DNA from: Euborellia annulipes
Taxonomy: Eukaryota > Arthropoda > Insecta > Dermaptera > Anisolabididae
Length of the DNA stretch: 64,000 nt
Assembly: GCA_023213315.1 (NCBI GenBank)
Contig: JAKCPI010009344.1
Location: 1 to 64,000, forward strand
Direction: 5' to 3'
Below the pieces are notes generated by a model that was given only the letters and a program-made list of their open reading frames with translations, made no database searches and had not been told where the DNA came from. A program made the translations under genes and the position numbers. Below, piece by piece: positions 23,087 through 33,850 of this stretch (within the stretch, counting starts at the first letter, position 1; each line of letters opens with the position of its first letter).

Positions 23087-23466
23087 GGCTGATCGCACAC
23101 CAATTGAGCAAAACGTTTTCGAAAAAAAACGTTTTGTCCAAGAGTAAAACGTTTTGCTCAATGCCAACGCACATTTGAGCAAAATTGAGCAAAAACGTTT
23201 TGTCCAAGAGCAAAACGTTTTGCTCAATACCAACGCACACCGATTGAGCAAAAACGTTTTGTCCAAGAGCAAAACGTTTTGCTCAATACCAACGCACACC
23301 GATTGAGCAAAACGCTTAATGGCAAAACATTTTGTTCAATGATGTCGAATCAATCCAATTGTGTTTTGCCTCTTCGGTTTGCGTTGACCCATAGAAAAGC
23401 AATGAAAAAAAGGTTTTAAGCAGAATTAGTCCAAAACGTTTTTGCTCAATTGGTGGGCGTTCAGCC
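23087..23466. mobile_element. Harbinger-like MITE with internal 59-bp tandem repeat
   Basis: Flanked by TTA on both sides (23084-23086 and 23467-23469). Inverted ends start GGCTGATCGCACACCAATTG and GGCTGAACGCCCACCAATTG, then AGCAAAACGTTTT. TTA duplications and GGC-starting ends fit PIF/Harbinger. Inside, a unit of about 59 bp (GATTGAGCAAAAACGTTTTG...TACCAACGCACACC) repeats about three times with small variations. Each unit holds the palindrome GAGCAAAACGTTTTGCTC. The reading frames through it are artefacts of the repeat. Confidence 0.75.
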
Positions 23467-23689
23467 TTACTATCAGGTATAGGAGCAAAATAGGGTAGCA
23501 TGCACGAAAAAGTTGGATAAAACCACTTGAAAAATTGCTCGTTATCGGCTCGAATAACTCGTCTGTCTTAAGAGGTATAATTATTTTGAATAAACGGTTA
23601 GAAAGCATATTTCTTCAGCTAAAGATTTTTTTCTTTGATTTATTTAAGAGATCAATATAATAATTTTTTTTGTCCGTGACCTAAGACTA

Positions 23690-23755
23690 AGAGAGAAGAC
23701 ATTAGCTTCTCTTGCCGAAAAAGACCTTAAACAAATAGAAAAAATAAAAAATTAT
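23690..23755 (+). mobile_element. SINE-B tail fragment
   Basis: CTCTTGCCGAAAAAGACCTT, AAACAAA and an A-rich end match the SINE-B 3' end. Confidence 0.55.
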
Positions 23756-24377
23756 AATTTTTTTTTATTAATAAGAGGAAGTTTTAATTGAAATTCAATG
23801 AACCTTAACCGGAAAATAAAAATTATACGTTATTTTAAAAAAATCGTAATATAATAAGACCTAGTTTATATTAGCAGCCGGAAATCGTGAACTTGGAATT
23901 GCAACGTGTTGTTGCAACATCATTTGTGGGTTGATAAAAGAAAATTGGATTATTTGAAATAACAAATATTTACTAGAAAAAATTTGAGTGCTTCATCCAC
24001 AGGCTTCATCGAGAGAGTGAAATATCAGAGTTCTATAGTACCATTGAGTCACTTAATAAATTATTAATTAAATTAATTTATATAGATGTATGGAATGGAG
24101 TAAGCCAAGGTAAAGTAAAAATCTGTCGACGTTGCCGTTGGAATTTTGAAACGAAATTGAATATACTTAAAGAGGACCTTCTATGGATTATAGGAAAATT
24201 ATTTTCATCCCAAAATTTCTTAACTTTTTGAGTTATTAATTCCTAAAGTTACGATTTTTCCCATAGGAAATGTATAGAGTAATATTCTTTGCATTTATGT
24301 GTTCTATGAATGTGAACAAATCCTCAAGCATGTACTGGATGGGAATAATTTTCTTTTTATAATTAAGAAAAGACAAA
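23756..24377. other. AT-rich stretch without genes
   Basis: No structure recognised. Confidence 0.5.
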
Positions 24378-24634
24378 GCCCTCGGGCTTGGTGTAGTTGC
24401 TAGCGCGTCTGCCTTGTATATCAAGGGTCTCGGGTTCGAATCCCAGACAGTCCGATGATTTTATTTAAGCCATTTGTATACCAAATGGCTTAAATAAGAA
24501 TGCCTGGACCCCCAATAGATAATTACTAAAATAATGAGTATAAAATCTTATCTGGCCTAAGTTGCCGAAAAGACTTGACTGTGTGTGTGTGACTGAGAGT
24601 GTGAATGGGAAAAAGTGTGAGTGTTCAAAAAAAG
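24378..24634 (+). mobile_element. SINE-A copy 4 (full length)
   Basis: GCCCTCGGGCTTGGTGTAG start, A box TTGGTGTAGTTGCTAGCG and a perfect consensus B box GGTTCGAATCC. The body hairpin is at 24461-24497. GGCCTAAGTTGCCGAAAAGA, a (GT)n stretch and an A run at 24628-24634 follow. A GC-rich stretch follows it (24635-24710) that is not part of other copies. Confidence 0.9.
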
Positions 24635-25962
24635 GCGAGGGTCGGTCGCAGGCGGCCCAGAGCCATCTGAGGGGGGTCCAGGGGAAAGGGCCAAGCCCGA
24701 GTCCTGTCAGATTAGATATTTATTTGAAAATTGTTTCCTTTGTTTTCAATAGACCTAATTTGTAATTTGAAATATTTTCATCAGAAATTCACAATTCTTG
24801 ATCCACTTGAAAAAATATTTTGTTATTCAATTCTCCCCCCCCCGTAAATTTATATTATAATATACATTGTAATACACAAATATCATTAAATTGTTGTTGG
24901 TATCCTGCTAACATTACATAATATAATAATAGGCTATATATTATGTTAATGTTGGCATTAACAGAGTTATGTGAGTATCTATAGATACATAAGTGAGATG
25001 ATATTCGAATAGAAAAAATATATATATATTTATCGAAATAAGGCATGGCTCACACAGCTTAAAAATTAAAACTCTTATTATCCAAAATGTTTGGTTGGAA
25101 AATTAGATAGAATTTAAAAATCATTGAAACCATTCAATCTCCTAATTTCATCGACGCCCAAGAGGTCCACATGTACCTAGTCTTCTGATTTAAGAAATAT
25201 TTTGAAAACAGTGATTTTTGTTATTAAAAAAAAATGAATAAACTTTAATAAAAACTTTTGATCAATCAAATTAACTCAATTGAATTTTAGCTTTTCATTT
25301 CGAAAGGCTTCATCTTGTGAGAAGATTAATCTTTGAAGGGTTTCCGGATTAGATTCGAGTCCGTTAAGGCCCAATAAAAAAAAAAGAGAAGAGGATATTA
25401 GGAAAAATATTAATCCGGATAGAGAAATAAGTCAACCCTTCGAAACCTTTGATATATTGTATTGTATATTAGAGGCGATGAAAGGGTTCTCTTTTTTGCT
25501 TAAGCTAAGTGCTTGAAAAAATGAAAAGGAACGTTAGAAGAGAATGGAAAAAAAATCATCACAGCTTGGTGTTTTGATATTGACAACCATCTCCAGATTA
25601 AAAAGAAATAAATGTTTTGGTTATTTCTATTTTAATTATAAACGGTTGTAGAACCTCAGAAAAAACTTCACTTTCTATCATTCAATCTTAGGGCCGCACA
25701 AAGATCAAACCAAACTCATCTCGCAAATGTCTTTATCTTAAACCTAGTTAATTGGCTTAAGGAAAAATTAAACAAAACTATAAAGAGAAATAAAAATTCA
25801 GTCACTACTTATAACCCTAGAGAGTGTATTCATTCTTAATAATGATTAAGGATCTAAAAACTTTTATTTAAACTATGCCCAAAATTTCGAAATTTCAAAA
25901 ACACAATCATTTGGAGTCTAAAAATAAATATTTTAAAGATGATGAAGAATATGGCTGTTTAA
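24635..25962. other. Stretch without supported genes
   Basis: Holds a GC-rich patch at 24635-24710, a C run at 24833-24843 and A/T-rich sequence. Confidence 0.5.
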
Positions 25963-26318
25963 CTTGATAGTGGATTGCAGCCAGGAAAAATTGAATTAGA
26001 TAAAAATACAATTAATTTCTATAAGATTTTCTTTAATTTATTTTCGACGTTTCGGACGCCAGTCGCGCCCTTCCTCAGGACAATCAATCGTCAAGGAAAA
26101 AATCCATACAGATAGATGTATTAGGGACTTTACCGATTTCAGTTTTCGTTCAAGTACCTAATACATCCATCTGTATTTTCTCCTTGACAATTGATTGTTC
26201 TGAGGAAGGGTGCGACTGGCGTCCGAAACGTCGGCAATCAAATAAAGAAAATCTGATAGAAATTGATTGTATTTTTATCAGATTTAATTTTTCCTGGCTG
26301 ACATCCGCTAACCTTATT
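25963..26318. mobile_element. PAL element 3, inverted repeat with two hammerhead-like cores
   Basis: Arms of about 165 bp (25963-26130 and 26157-26318). Outer words are GCAGCCAGGAAAAATT / AATTTTTCCTGGCTG, followed by ATACAAT.AATTTCTAT.AG and TTTATT. Each arm carries a hammerhead-like core: 26046-26078 (-) and 26200-26232 (+). The centre is GTATTAGGGACTTTACC... with AAGTACCTAATAC. No ORF. Confidence 0.85.
26191..26241 (+). ncRNA. Hammerhead-ribozyme-like motif
   Basis: CTGAGGA (26200-26206), unpaired A, stem GGGTGC / GCGTCC with two wobble pairs, and GAAACGTC (26225-26232). The flanks TTGATTGTT (26191-26199) and GGCAATCAA (26233-26241) form nine pairs including two G-U pairs, placed as helix I. 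The core on the opposite arm keeps the core bases, but its outer pairing is weak. Confidence 0.4.
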
Positions 26319-26374
26319 AATATTTTTTAAGGTGGAAACTTTCTGTAAAATTATTGATGTTCTGAAATTTAATG

Positions 26375-26892
26375 AATCTGGTGTGACTGGTCACACAGGA
26401 CACAACTTTCGCTTACCTTCTGTAATTGAAAGTTGTGTTCTGTGTATGTCTCATTTCTCATTTTTCCTTTGAAGTACAAGAGTTAAGTGTGCTTCAAACA
26501 ATTTTGAAAGCAAAACGAGAATAAACAATTTAAAAAGCTTTAAAAAAAAATTGATTTATGAATTTAAATCAAAATTGTTAAAGCGAATTTAAAAAAAAAT
26601 CGAAAATAACTGAAAAAGTACATCAGTAAAGTACTAGTACTCTTGAACCGATTTTATTTAAAAGTTTCGTGTTATTTGACAGGTTGATATCTAAGTTAAA
26701 TATAAAATTTCAGCCTTGTAGCTCTTTTTTTTCATGTTCTATTTTGAACAAAGACAAACCATTTTACGGGACTCAAGGGGGCTCACAAAAATTTTGTGTC
26801 AAAATGTTTATTTCAATTAAAATCATGACAATTTTTGACATAATTCCACAACATTCTTTCTTTAACTGTTAATATATAGGCAAGAGAAAGTA
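26375..26892 (-). repeat. CRU repeat, copy 7, internally shortened
   Basis: Cruciform AATCTGGTGTGACTGG...GTTGTGTTCTGTG, then a jump to CCTTTGAAGTACAAGAGTTA, so the CCATGGCAACC part is lost. It continues with GTACATCAGTAAAGTACTAG, TAAATATAAAATTTCAGCCT, ACAATTTTTGACAT and AGGCAAGAGAAAGTA. Confidence 0.75.
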
Positions 26893-27871
26893 ATAAAAAA
26901 TAATTTAAAAAATACTATTTCTAATTTTATCAGCTCTTTACAAAAAAAAAAAATTTATTTTAAAATGTAAAGAGACCTATTTTTCAGGAATGGAAAAGTC
27001 TATTTAAAAAATAATAAATATCAACAAGGTGTTTGCTTCCCTTTTCTATTTCTAGTTTCTTTAATTATCGAAATTCTCCAACTCCTATTTCTAATTCCAT
27101 CCGTCCTTTAAAAAAGTTATATATTAGACAAGTCTTTTTTATTTTTAAAATATGATAATGAATTCAATGATAGGACAGGTTGTGTCCTGAAAATCGTGAA
27201 TGCCCATTCAGGATTTGCGTGTGTGTGTTTTAGAGTAGAGTAGATGAGGAAATAAATGTTAAATTGGAGGATGAGATGAATCTAGATTGCAACCGGACCG
27301 TCACATCACGTCACGTTGAGTCACTTTCGCTTGAATGGCCTAGAAATGCAGCGGCAGATGTGCAAAGCATCCAGCAGAGACATTTAATTAATAGCGAAAA
27401 ATTTGGTGCGTAGAACAAATAAATATTATCAAGTTAATTATTATAAATGCGGAGAGAGATATTACCTTAAGAAGAAATCATTGAATGGCATCGTTGATAA
27501 GTCTAATTAAAGAACTTCGGCTTTTTATCTTTAGTTAGGCCATGAATCAATATCAATGTCTCGCAGGGAGAGAGCATCCGGTTGGAGTAAAGGAGCAGAA
27601 AAATTTGCAATGCTATCATTGGTTAAAAATTATTTTATCTTTGGATGGGATGAGATGAAATGAGGTGATTATAATTATTTTTGTATCATTTTATTTACGA
27701 ATTTACTACTACAGAATTAGTTGGCAGGGTAATGTAAGTTAATTATTTTTAAGAGGATAAGAATCTTATCTGGAATTTTGATTTATACGAATAAATTAAT
27801 GAAATTCAAAACTACCCTTCTCTATTCAATCCTATTTAGAGCAAATAAAAACGAATCATAATCCATACTTC
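26893..27871. other. Stretch without supported genes
   Basis: The only feature of note is a cluster of binding-site-like words at 27298-27335: TCACGTCACG (CRE-like) and TGAGTCA (AP-1-like). Function is speculative. Confidence 0.4.
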
Positions 27872-27962
27872 GTCCTCGGGCTTGACGTAGATGGTAGCGC
27901 GCTTGCCTTGTATACCTAGAGTCGAGAGTTCGGATCCCAGGCAGTCCGATGATTTTATTTAA
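27872..27962 (+). mobile_element. SINE-A copy 5, 3'-truncated
   Basis: Head only: CCTCGGGCTTGACGTAGATG and B box GTTCGGATCCCAGG, through GATGATTTTATTTAA. It stops inside the first arm of the body hairpin and joins unrelated GTGCGCGTCTCAGGG sequence. Confidence 0.8.
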
Positions 27963-29513
27963 GGTGCGCGTCTCAGGGTGCTAATTTCGGGAGATTCCAG
28001 CAGCCACAATTTTGAAGCTATCGACCTAAATTTTTTTTTTAAATTAAAGCTATTTAAAATATCTACAAGTTATAGAAGCCCTTTTTTTGATTTTCGAAAA
28101 AATGAATTTTTTTTTTAGATTAATCGCATTAAAGAAAAGATATTTTAAAAAAATTCGCTCTATATCATATAAATAATTAAATTAGTAATCATTGTGTTAA
28201 AAAATAATTAATTTTTCATCCTTAATTAATTAGCTGGAACCTTTCAAATGAAATGGAATAAATCCCTCGAATTCCTATGGGAAAAACTAACGCCATCTCT
28301 TGCCTCCTCGAGTAACTCGGTTGTGTATGGTCTTCTAAAGGCTTTTCGAAATTAATAGGGATGGAGTCTAAATGATCTTTGATGCAGAAATAGATCTTAA
28401 AATAAATAAATAAAAAAAAAAAAACATATTTGGAAATAAAAACAGAATGGAGGAAAACAGTAGTTCGAGCACGAAATAACTGTTAGCGAAAAAAAATTAA
28501 TAAACAAGCAGATCTATATATAGTTATAGCGAATGGCTCGTTCCAATTGAGTGCAAAACCCTATCAAATTTTATAAATTGCCAAGAGAGCGACTAGATAT
28601 AGAAAAAGAACGAATAAATAAAAGTAAAATTTTCAAATCAAATCCGATTTCTATAATATAACATAATAAATAAATAATTTTCGTTTCGATGCCTCGATGA
28701 TTTTTATTTTTTTTTTTTATGATATTATTCTTGAGAAATAAAAAAAACTTACAATAATAATTATTCCTTTCCTTGTTTTAATTAAAGTGTAATAAATCCC
28801 GATATCTTAGATACTTTCTATAGTTTAATAAATGAACTTAAAATACTTAAAGTTTCTCTTTATGATGTTCTTTGAAGAGGAAAAAGATTCTTGCCAAAAA
28901 AAAAGAGTCTAAACATCTAATGAAACGATAACCAACACACTGATACAATAAAGGATGGCTCGTCTATGTGCCAAATGTTTCCGATATTGCTCTCTTTAAT
29001 AACTACACTCACTACACTTGGTTTTTATGTTTAAGAGTTTTGCACAACACACATAAAACAAAAAAATATAAAAACATGTTTACTTTTACATATGGTGTGC
29101 TGGAGTTAAATGACAAAAAAAAAAACTAAGAGTATGTTTGAAACTAACTTTGAAGTAATAATTAAATTAATCAAAATATGCATGGAACCTCATGTCAAGT
29201 TTGAATATTTAAAGTAATACAGATCAAAGGATTTAAAGCATGGCTTGTTTGACTTACAAGTTAGTGAGGCATTCATTTCCCTAGCTGGCAATATGAACAA
29301 ATAGCTAAGCATTTGGTTATCTCAAAAATCATTAATATGAAGACTATGAGTGAAGGTAGGCAGCCATTTAAACGTTAAAGTTCACATTGTTAATGTAATA
29401 ATAAAATATATAGCTTACTAATCCGAATTTTATATTGATACAGAAATATAGTTTTATCAATGTTTGCATGTAAATCTAATCAGCATCCGATGTTTTAGCA
29501 TTTTGTTTTTTGC
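27963..29513. other. AT-rich stretch with a SINE-B tail
   Basis: A SINE-B-like tail lies at about 28355-28424 (GATGGAGTCTAAATGATCTT, GATGCAGAAATAGATCTTAAA, A run). No gene seen. Confidence 0.45.
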
Positions 29514-29546
29514 CTGAAGATGATAGAGGATTGCTCTCGAAATGTT
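29514..29546 (+). ncRNA. Hammerhead-like core motif (weak)
   Basis: CTGAAGA, an AGAG / CTCT stem and GAAATGTT. Helix I is not clear. It lies directly upstream of a LINE C-terminal remnant. Confidence 0.25.
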
Positions 29547-29562
29547 AACTGAACACAAGAGG

Positions 29563-29735
29563 CATCGTCCCAGCATCCCTATGCTGTTCAGATCACGACC
29601 AATTCCAATCTTCCTTTGTCCCCATGACTTCCCGTGATTGGAACAAGCTCCCTGCGTCTATCTTCCCCAAAGCCTACAATCTTCAGACTTTCAAGTCTAA
29701 TCTCAACAGGCATCTTCTCAGTTCCAGCAGTTGAG
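29563..29735 (+). pseudogene. Non-LTR retrotransposon ORF, C-terminal remnant
   Basis: One open frame of about 57 codons ends in TGA and contains the residues SSFVPMTSRDWNKLPASIFP followed by YNLQTFKSNLNRHL. The order F-P-x-T-x-x-x-W-N-x-L-P, then FKSxL, is the usual end of CR1/L2/RTE-like LINE polymerases. Nothing of the RT domain precedes it, so it is a 5'-truncated dead copy. Downstream is a CT-rich 3' part. It is a different lineage from the LINE at 57-60 kb, which ends in a CCHC knuckle. Confidence 0.75.
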
Positions 29736-29813
29736 TTCCCCTTCTATACTTCTCCTTTTGTTTTTATTTTCTTCCTGGCTGCATGTGATTACTGGTCATT
29801 ATAGGATAAATAG

Positions 29814-29845
29814 TCGTTTCGGTCACGTCTTTCCACCTTTATCAG
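29814..29845 (-). ncRNA. Hammerhead-like core motif (weak)
   Basis: On the minus strand: CTGATAA, unpaired A, a GGT...ACC stem and GAAACGAC. Core position 8 and the cleavage triplet are both altered, so it would be inactive. Confidence 0.2.
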
Positions 29846-30032
29846 ATGATAGTCAACAAAAGAGATGGAACCTTAGAGACGACGGCGAATTCGAATTGAA
29901 TATTTAAATACCGGTACTTAAATAAATTAAAAGTTAATTATATGTTCGGATTTTATAAGAAAATACGCTAGTCTTGTGTCTTGATATCATTAATTTTTTG
30001 CTATGTCTTTGTGGCAATTTGGAAGTAATGTT

Positions 30033-30243
30033 GAAGCGGAGTCAAAAAACACTTCAGGACTTTTTGCAGTCCAAAGTATTTTATTAAAGCCGAACCAGGG
30101 CGATGTTTCGGTTCTGTGTGGCTTTATTGGCTCTTGAAGACAGCCTAGACAAGACAAGAGGCTGAAACGTCAGCCTGTTACGGCTTTAATAAAATACATT
30201 TTGCTACCGAAAGTTTTTTTTTTTTCTTTGACTCCGCCTATAA
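30033..30243. mobile_element. PAL element 4, inverted repeat with GAAACGTC
   Basis: GCGGAGTCAAA at the left mirrors TTTGACTCCGCC at the right. Inside, GTATTTTATTAAAGCCG mirrors CGGCTTTAATAAAATAC, followed by TGTTTCGG / CTGAAACGTCAGC-type words. The arms are about 90 bp and the element has no ORF. Confidence 0.75.
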
Positions 30244-31802
30244 GAAAATACTTGCTGTAATATAAAAAAAAATTAAGATTTTCTCATCGTTTTTTGAATA
30301 AGGTCAATAGTTTTATTTTGTTTCTGTCATCATTAATAAATAAATAAATTAGGAAATTTTTATCATCTGCCAGTTGGCTCCAGACCAATCTCATCTGGCT
30401 ATTAACGAATGAATGGACAAAAAGAAAGAAAACACTGTCTGTTAAGTCTTACTGATATTTGAGTAAATGGCGAGGAATGCCTTTTTATCTCTTTTGGTTT
30501 ATCAAAAAAACAAGACTGCAACACACACCAAGACGTCATCCCCCACTCCCTTACTCCTTTCTCTCAAATAGCCAATTTGAAGAGATTATTTTTTGATTCA
30601 TAAAATTCGATGATTAAGCAGCGTGTCTGCTGCATTAATTTTTCGCAAGCAGAAGTGAATTTTAATTATTCTTGTTACCACCAACATCTCTCTCTCTTGC
30701 CTTCATATTTACATTCAACCAGGTTTGTTAAACATTTTACATCTTTCTCTCTCTTTTTTTGTTAGTTGCATTGTATTTACATCTCATTATTGTTTACGTC
30801 TTATGGCAGTTAGCTGTTTTGTTGCTCTCTTTTCATGCAAATGTACTACAATCAACCAAAAAAAATCGTATCCCCCTAGGCTATCTTTTAATTAATTTTC
30901 TTTAGTAGAAAGACTAAATTTATTTATACCGAGCGACCACAAAATCATTAAAAAAAATGCCATTGGTTTTTTTAAAAAAATCCCCAAAATGAAAATACTA
31001 GGTTTAATAAATCCATTTAAATATCAATAAATCCATTTAAATATCATAATCAAAGGATTATTTTTATTTAATTTTTGAATTAGTGGAGGTAGGGGGAAAC
31101 TACAGTTTGATCCCTGGTGATTACTCCAAAATAATTATGATAACGAATTTCCTTTAATTAAAATAAAATTATCATCATCATAATTCTCATTAAAATTCCT
31201 ATCTGGTGATAAGAGAAAAAATAAAAAATAAATAAATAATAATTGAAAAATAGATTTAGTTTTAAAATAATCAAAATAATATTGCCAGAGGGGTAATTAA
31301 GAAATTTTTAGGGGGAGGAGAGACAAGAAATTGTGTATAAAAATAAACCTTTTTTTTTTCTTTTTGAAAATAATTCCTATTTTTATTTTGAAAACTATTA
31401 ACTCAAAGGCGAGCTAGGGTCTCAAATTTGTATTGAATGATAGGGTCATTTTAATAATACCAAATAATATACATAAATATATTATGGTGAGAGAAAATGG
31501 AAATAGATAAACGAAACTTCGTTGAAATTGAATTGTTTTTTCAATAATAGTCATGCGAGTGTTCATATTATATGAATTTAATGCGACAAAATGAATACAA
31601 ATAATTGTATTCTAGCCTTATTGAGAAATCAATGAAGTGTTAATTTTCATATTAAAAAAATAAATAAATAAAAAATTTTTTCATAGAAATAACGACAAGC
31701 AATGATGATTAGAGAAAAAGTTAATTTTTATCCCAAATTAATTAATGAGCGAGAGGTAGAAAAATAAAATATTTCAATAAATTTTGAGGAAAGATTTTTG
31801 AA
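30244..31802. other. AT-rich stretch without genes
   Basis: A short tandem duplication (TAAATCCATTTAAATATCA unit, twice) is at 31007-31044. No coding signal. Confidence 0.5.
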
Positions 31803-32685
31803 TAGGGGAGTAGGCGCGTTACGTATGCTTTTGCAGATAAGATGGCGTTATAATTTTTAAAAAGTAAGACAAAAAAAACAATCACCTATTGCGAAAAGTT
31901 GCCAAGAAATGTCAGAATGGTAGCTAATAATCTAATGAATTTCGTTGATTTTCATTGATTTTTAACAATGAATACTTTAGAAATTGTTATCAGGCCTATA
32001 TATTATGTATCGCCCTCGGGCTTGGTGTAGCTGGAAGCGCGCCTGCCTTCTACAGTATATCATCAGTAGGCCTACATACACCGAGGGTTGCGGGTTCGGA
32101 TCCCAGGCAATCCGAGGAATTTATTTAAGCCATTTGAATACCAAATGGCTTAAATAAGAATGCCTGGACCCAAATATACTGTATATATATTATTATATTA
32201 TACAAATAACGGTTATCGTATTAAGTCGAATAAGGCCTAAATTTCCAATAAGACTGAGAACATGTGTGTGTGAATGAGAAAAAAATGTGAGAGTTAAAAA
32301 AAAATATTATGTATTCATTTATAAAAGAATAAAAATATATAAATATAGGCCAGATATAGGCAAATAGGGGATCTGATAATACCGGCTGTTTGACTAGACT
32401 GCCATCTTTTGCAAGACTGCTGAACTATTTGACAGATAATTTTTAAATAAATCATCTAAACTTTCTATAAATTTTCCTTTATTAAATAATAAATACATTT
32501 TTAAATTTTAAAAAAATTTTAAATTATTGTAACAGTTTGTTTTTCTGTATTTGTTTGATAACAAAAAAATTAATTTTCATAATTTTCTAATAATCATTAC
32601 ATAATAAACATCATTAATTAATAAACCCTTATGAATTTAATTCATTTTTTAAAAAACCGCATTGAAAAATTCGTTATAATAGTCT

Positions 32686-32722
<37 letters not shown>

Positions 32723-32754
32723 TACGTTTACGTTTTAAGTACCCCTACTCCCCC
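31803..32754 (-). mobile_element. REP-J copy 2, with a nested SINE-A
   Basis: Reverse copy of 9405-10009. Left end AGGGGAGTAGGCGCGTTACG, right end ACGTTTTAAGTACCCCTACT then CCCCC and TTAA (32755-32758). The interior words match copy 1 in reverse order. A SINE-A insertion (32011-32303) interrupts it. A poly-T run of more than 30 bases at 32690-32719 replaces the short A run of copy 1. Confidence 0.75.
32011..32303 (+). mobile_element. SINE-A copy 6, with target duplication and a head insertion
   Basis: Bounded by a perfect ATATTATGTAT duplication (32000-32010 and 32304-32314), inside REP-J. The head has A box TTGGTGTAGCTGGAAGCG and B box GGTTCGGATCC. Between them, about 26 extra bases (including CAGTATATCATCAGTAGGCC) sit where other copies have the short anticodon-like arm. 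The body hairpin and GTGTGTGTG part are intact. Confidence 0.9.
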
Positions 32755-32758
32755 TTAA

Positions 32759-33371
32759 TAATATACCATAAAATATTCAATTTTTTTGTTTTCGTATTCC
32801 GTTTCATTTAATTTCTGCTACTTGAAATATTCGATTAAAGTCAAAGTAGGCTATATGGATTTTATATTTGGTTGCTGGCATGCAAATTGCGTCTCTCTGT
32901 CGTTTGACACGTTATGGAGGATTGAAAAAAAAAAAGGAAAAACTTTCTACTCCACCTCCACCCCCACGCAGTCACTCACTCAACACTTGTTTCCAATATA
33001 TTTTTTTCCTTACCACGAATACTATTATAGACTTTTTTTTATTTTATTTCTTTGACATTTTTGACAATCTCTGATTTAATATTTTCTTTGAATTTAAAGA
33101 AAATACTTGTATATATTCTATATGCAGATAGAAGTAATGTAGAGGGTTTTCTCAACAACGCCCTTTGGTTGATGGGGCCCATTTATAGAAGGTAAGGATT
33201 AAGATAAAAAATTTTACCGTGGCAACGTGGTATAAAATTTTTTTTCCTATAACTAGCACCAGACTCAATCAGCCCTTCCCTACCTATAAAAATTGGATAA
33301 TATTTATATTACCAACACGAACAGTTTTATTTAAGAACGCACACATGGAGTACTAGTGACCCTTAAAAAGA
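32759..33371. other. AT-rich stretch without genes
   Basis: Overlapping short ORFs at 32786-33074 are in low-complexity sequence with a CCACCTCCACCCCC patch. No domain seen. Confidence 0.5.
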
Positions 33372-33455
33372 CAGATGATAGCCCAGAACACAACTTTCGA
33401 TTAGCGAAGGTAAGAGAAAATTGTTTGCTATGCAACAAGTCACACCAAATTTTTT
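33372..33455 (+). repeat. CRU repeat, copy 8 (cruciform end only)
   Basis: AGCCCAGAACACAACTTTCG, ATTAGCGAAGGTAAGAGAAA and CAAGTCACACCAAATTTTTT. The outer left arm is decayed. Confidence 0.6.
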
Positions 33456-33807
33456 TTAATGTGATTATTTATTCATTTATCTTATCTTAATAATTAAAAG
33501 GAAAAAAAATCAATCCTATCTTATGAACAATTTTAATATTGGAATTATTTCTAAGAATAAAAAAAAATATAGCCTATATCTTAAATGAAAATGATTAAAA
33601 AATTATTATTTTTCTATTCTTTTCAGAAAAAATATTTTTTTTAATGATTCAAAGATCATTTAGAAAAATCCTGTCTCCTGAAAGAGTAATTGGCAAGATT
33701 CAGGAGCAACAAAAATCATCTGTCTTTTAGATAATCCCGTATTTTCGGTGTCAGCGTATGCGTATTTAAAAGAAATGAGACTGATAAAAGTCTATGAAAT
33801 AGAGTGA

Positions 33808-33850
33808 GAAAGTTGGAGCCTAGGCTCGGGAAACTCGTGGTCGCCACCCC
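33808..33850 (-). repeat. REP-F fragment
   Basis: GGCTCGGGAAACTCGTGGTC followed by GCCACC matches the 5' part of REP-F in reverse. Confidence 0.5.

Noticed and set aside
23040..23299. Overlapping ORFs with repeated MCVGIEQNVLLLDKTF-type residues
   Set aside because: The repetition comes from the 59-bp tandem unit inside a MITE; this is not a repeat protein.
23100..23310. Possible CRISPR array
   Set aside because: The repeats are contiguous without unique spacers, and the setting is a eukaryotic MITE.
24378..24460. tRNA gene (perfect B box, good A box)
   Set aside because: It is the head of a dispersed SINE repeated across the window, and no clean acceptor stem or anticodon arm can be drawn.
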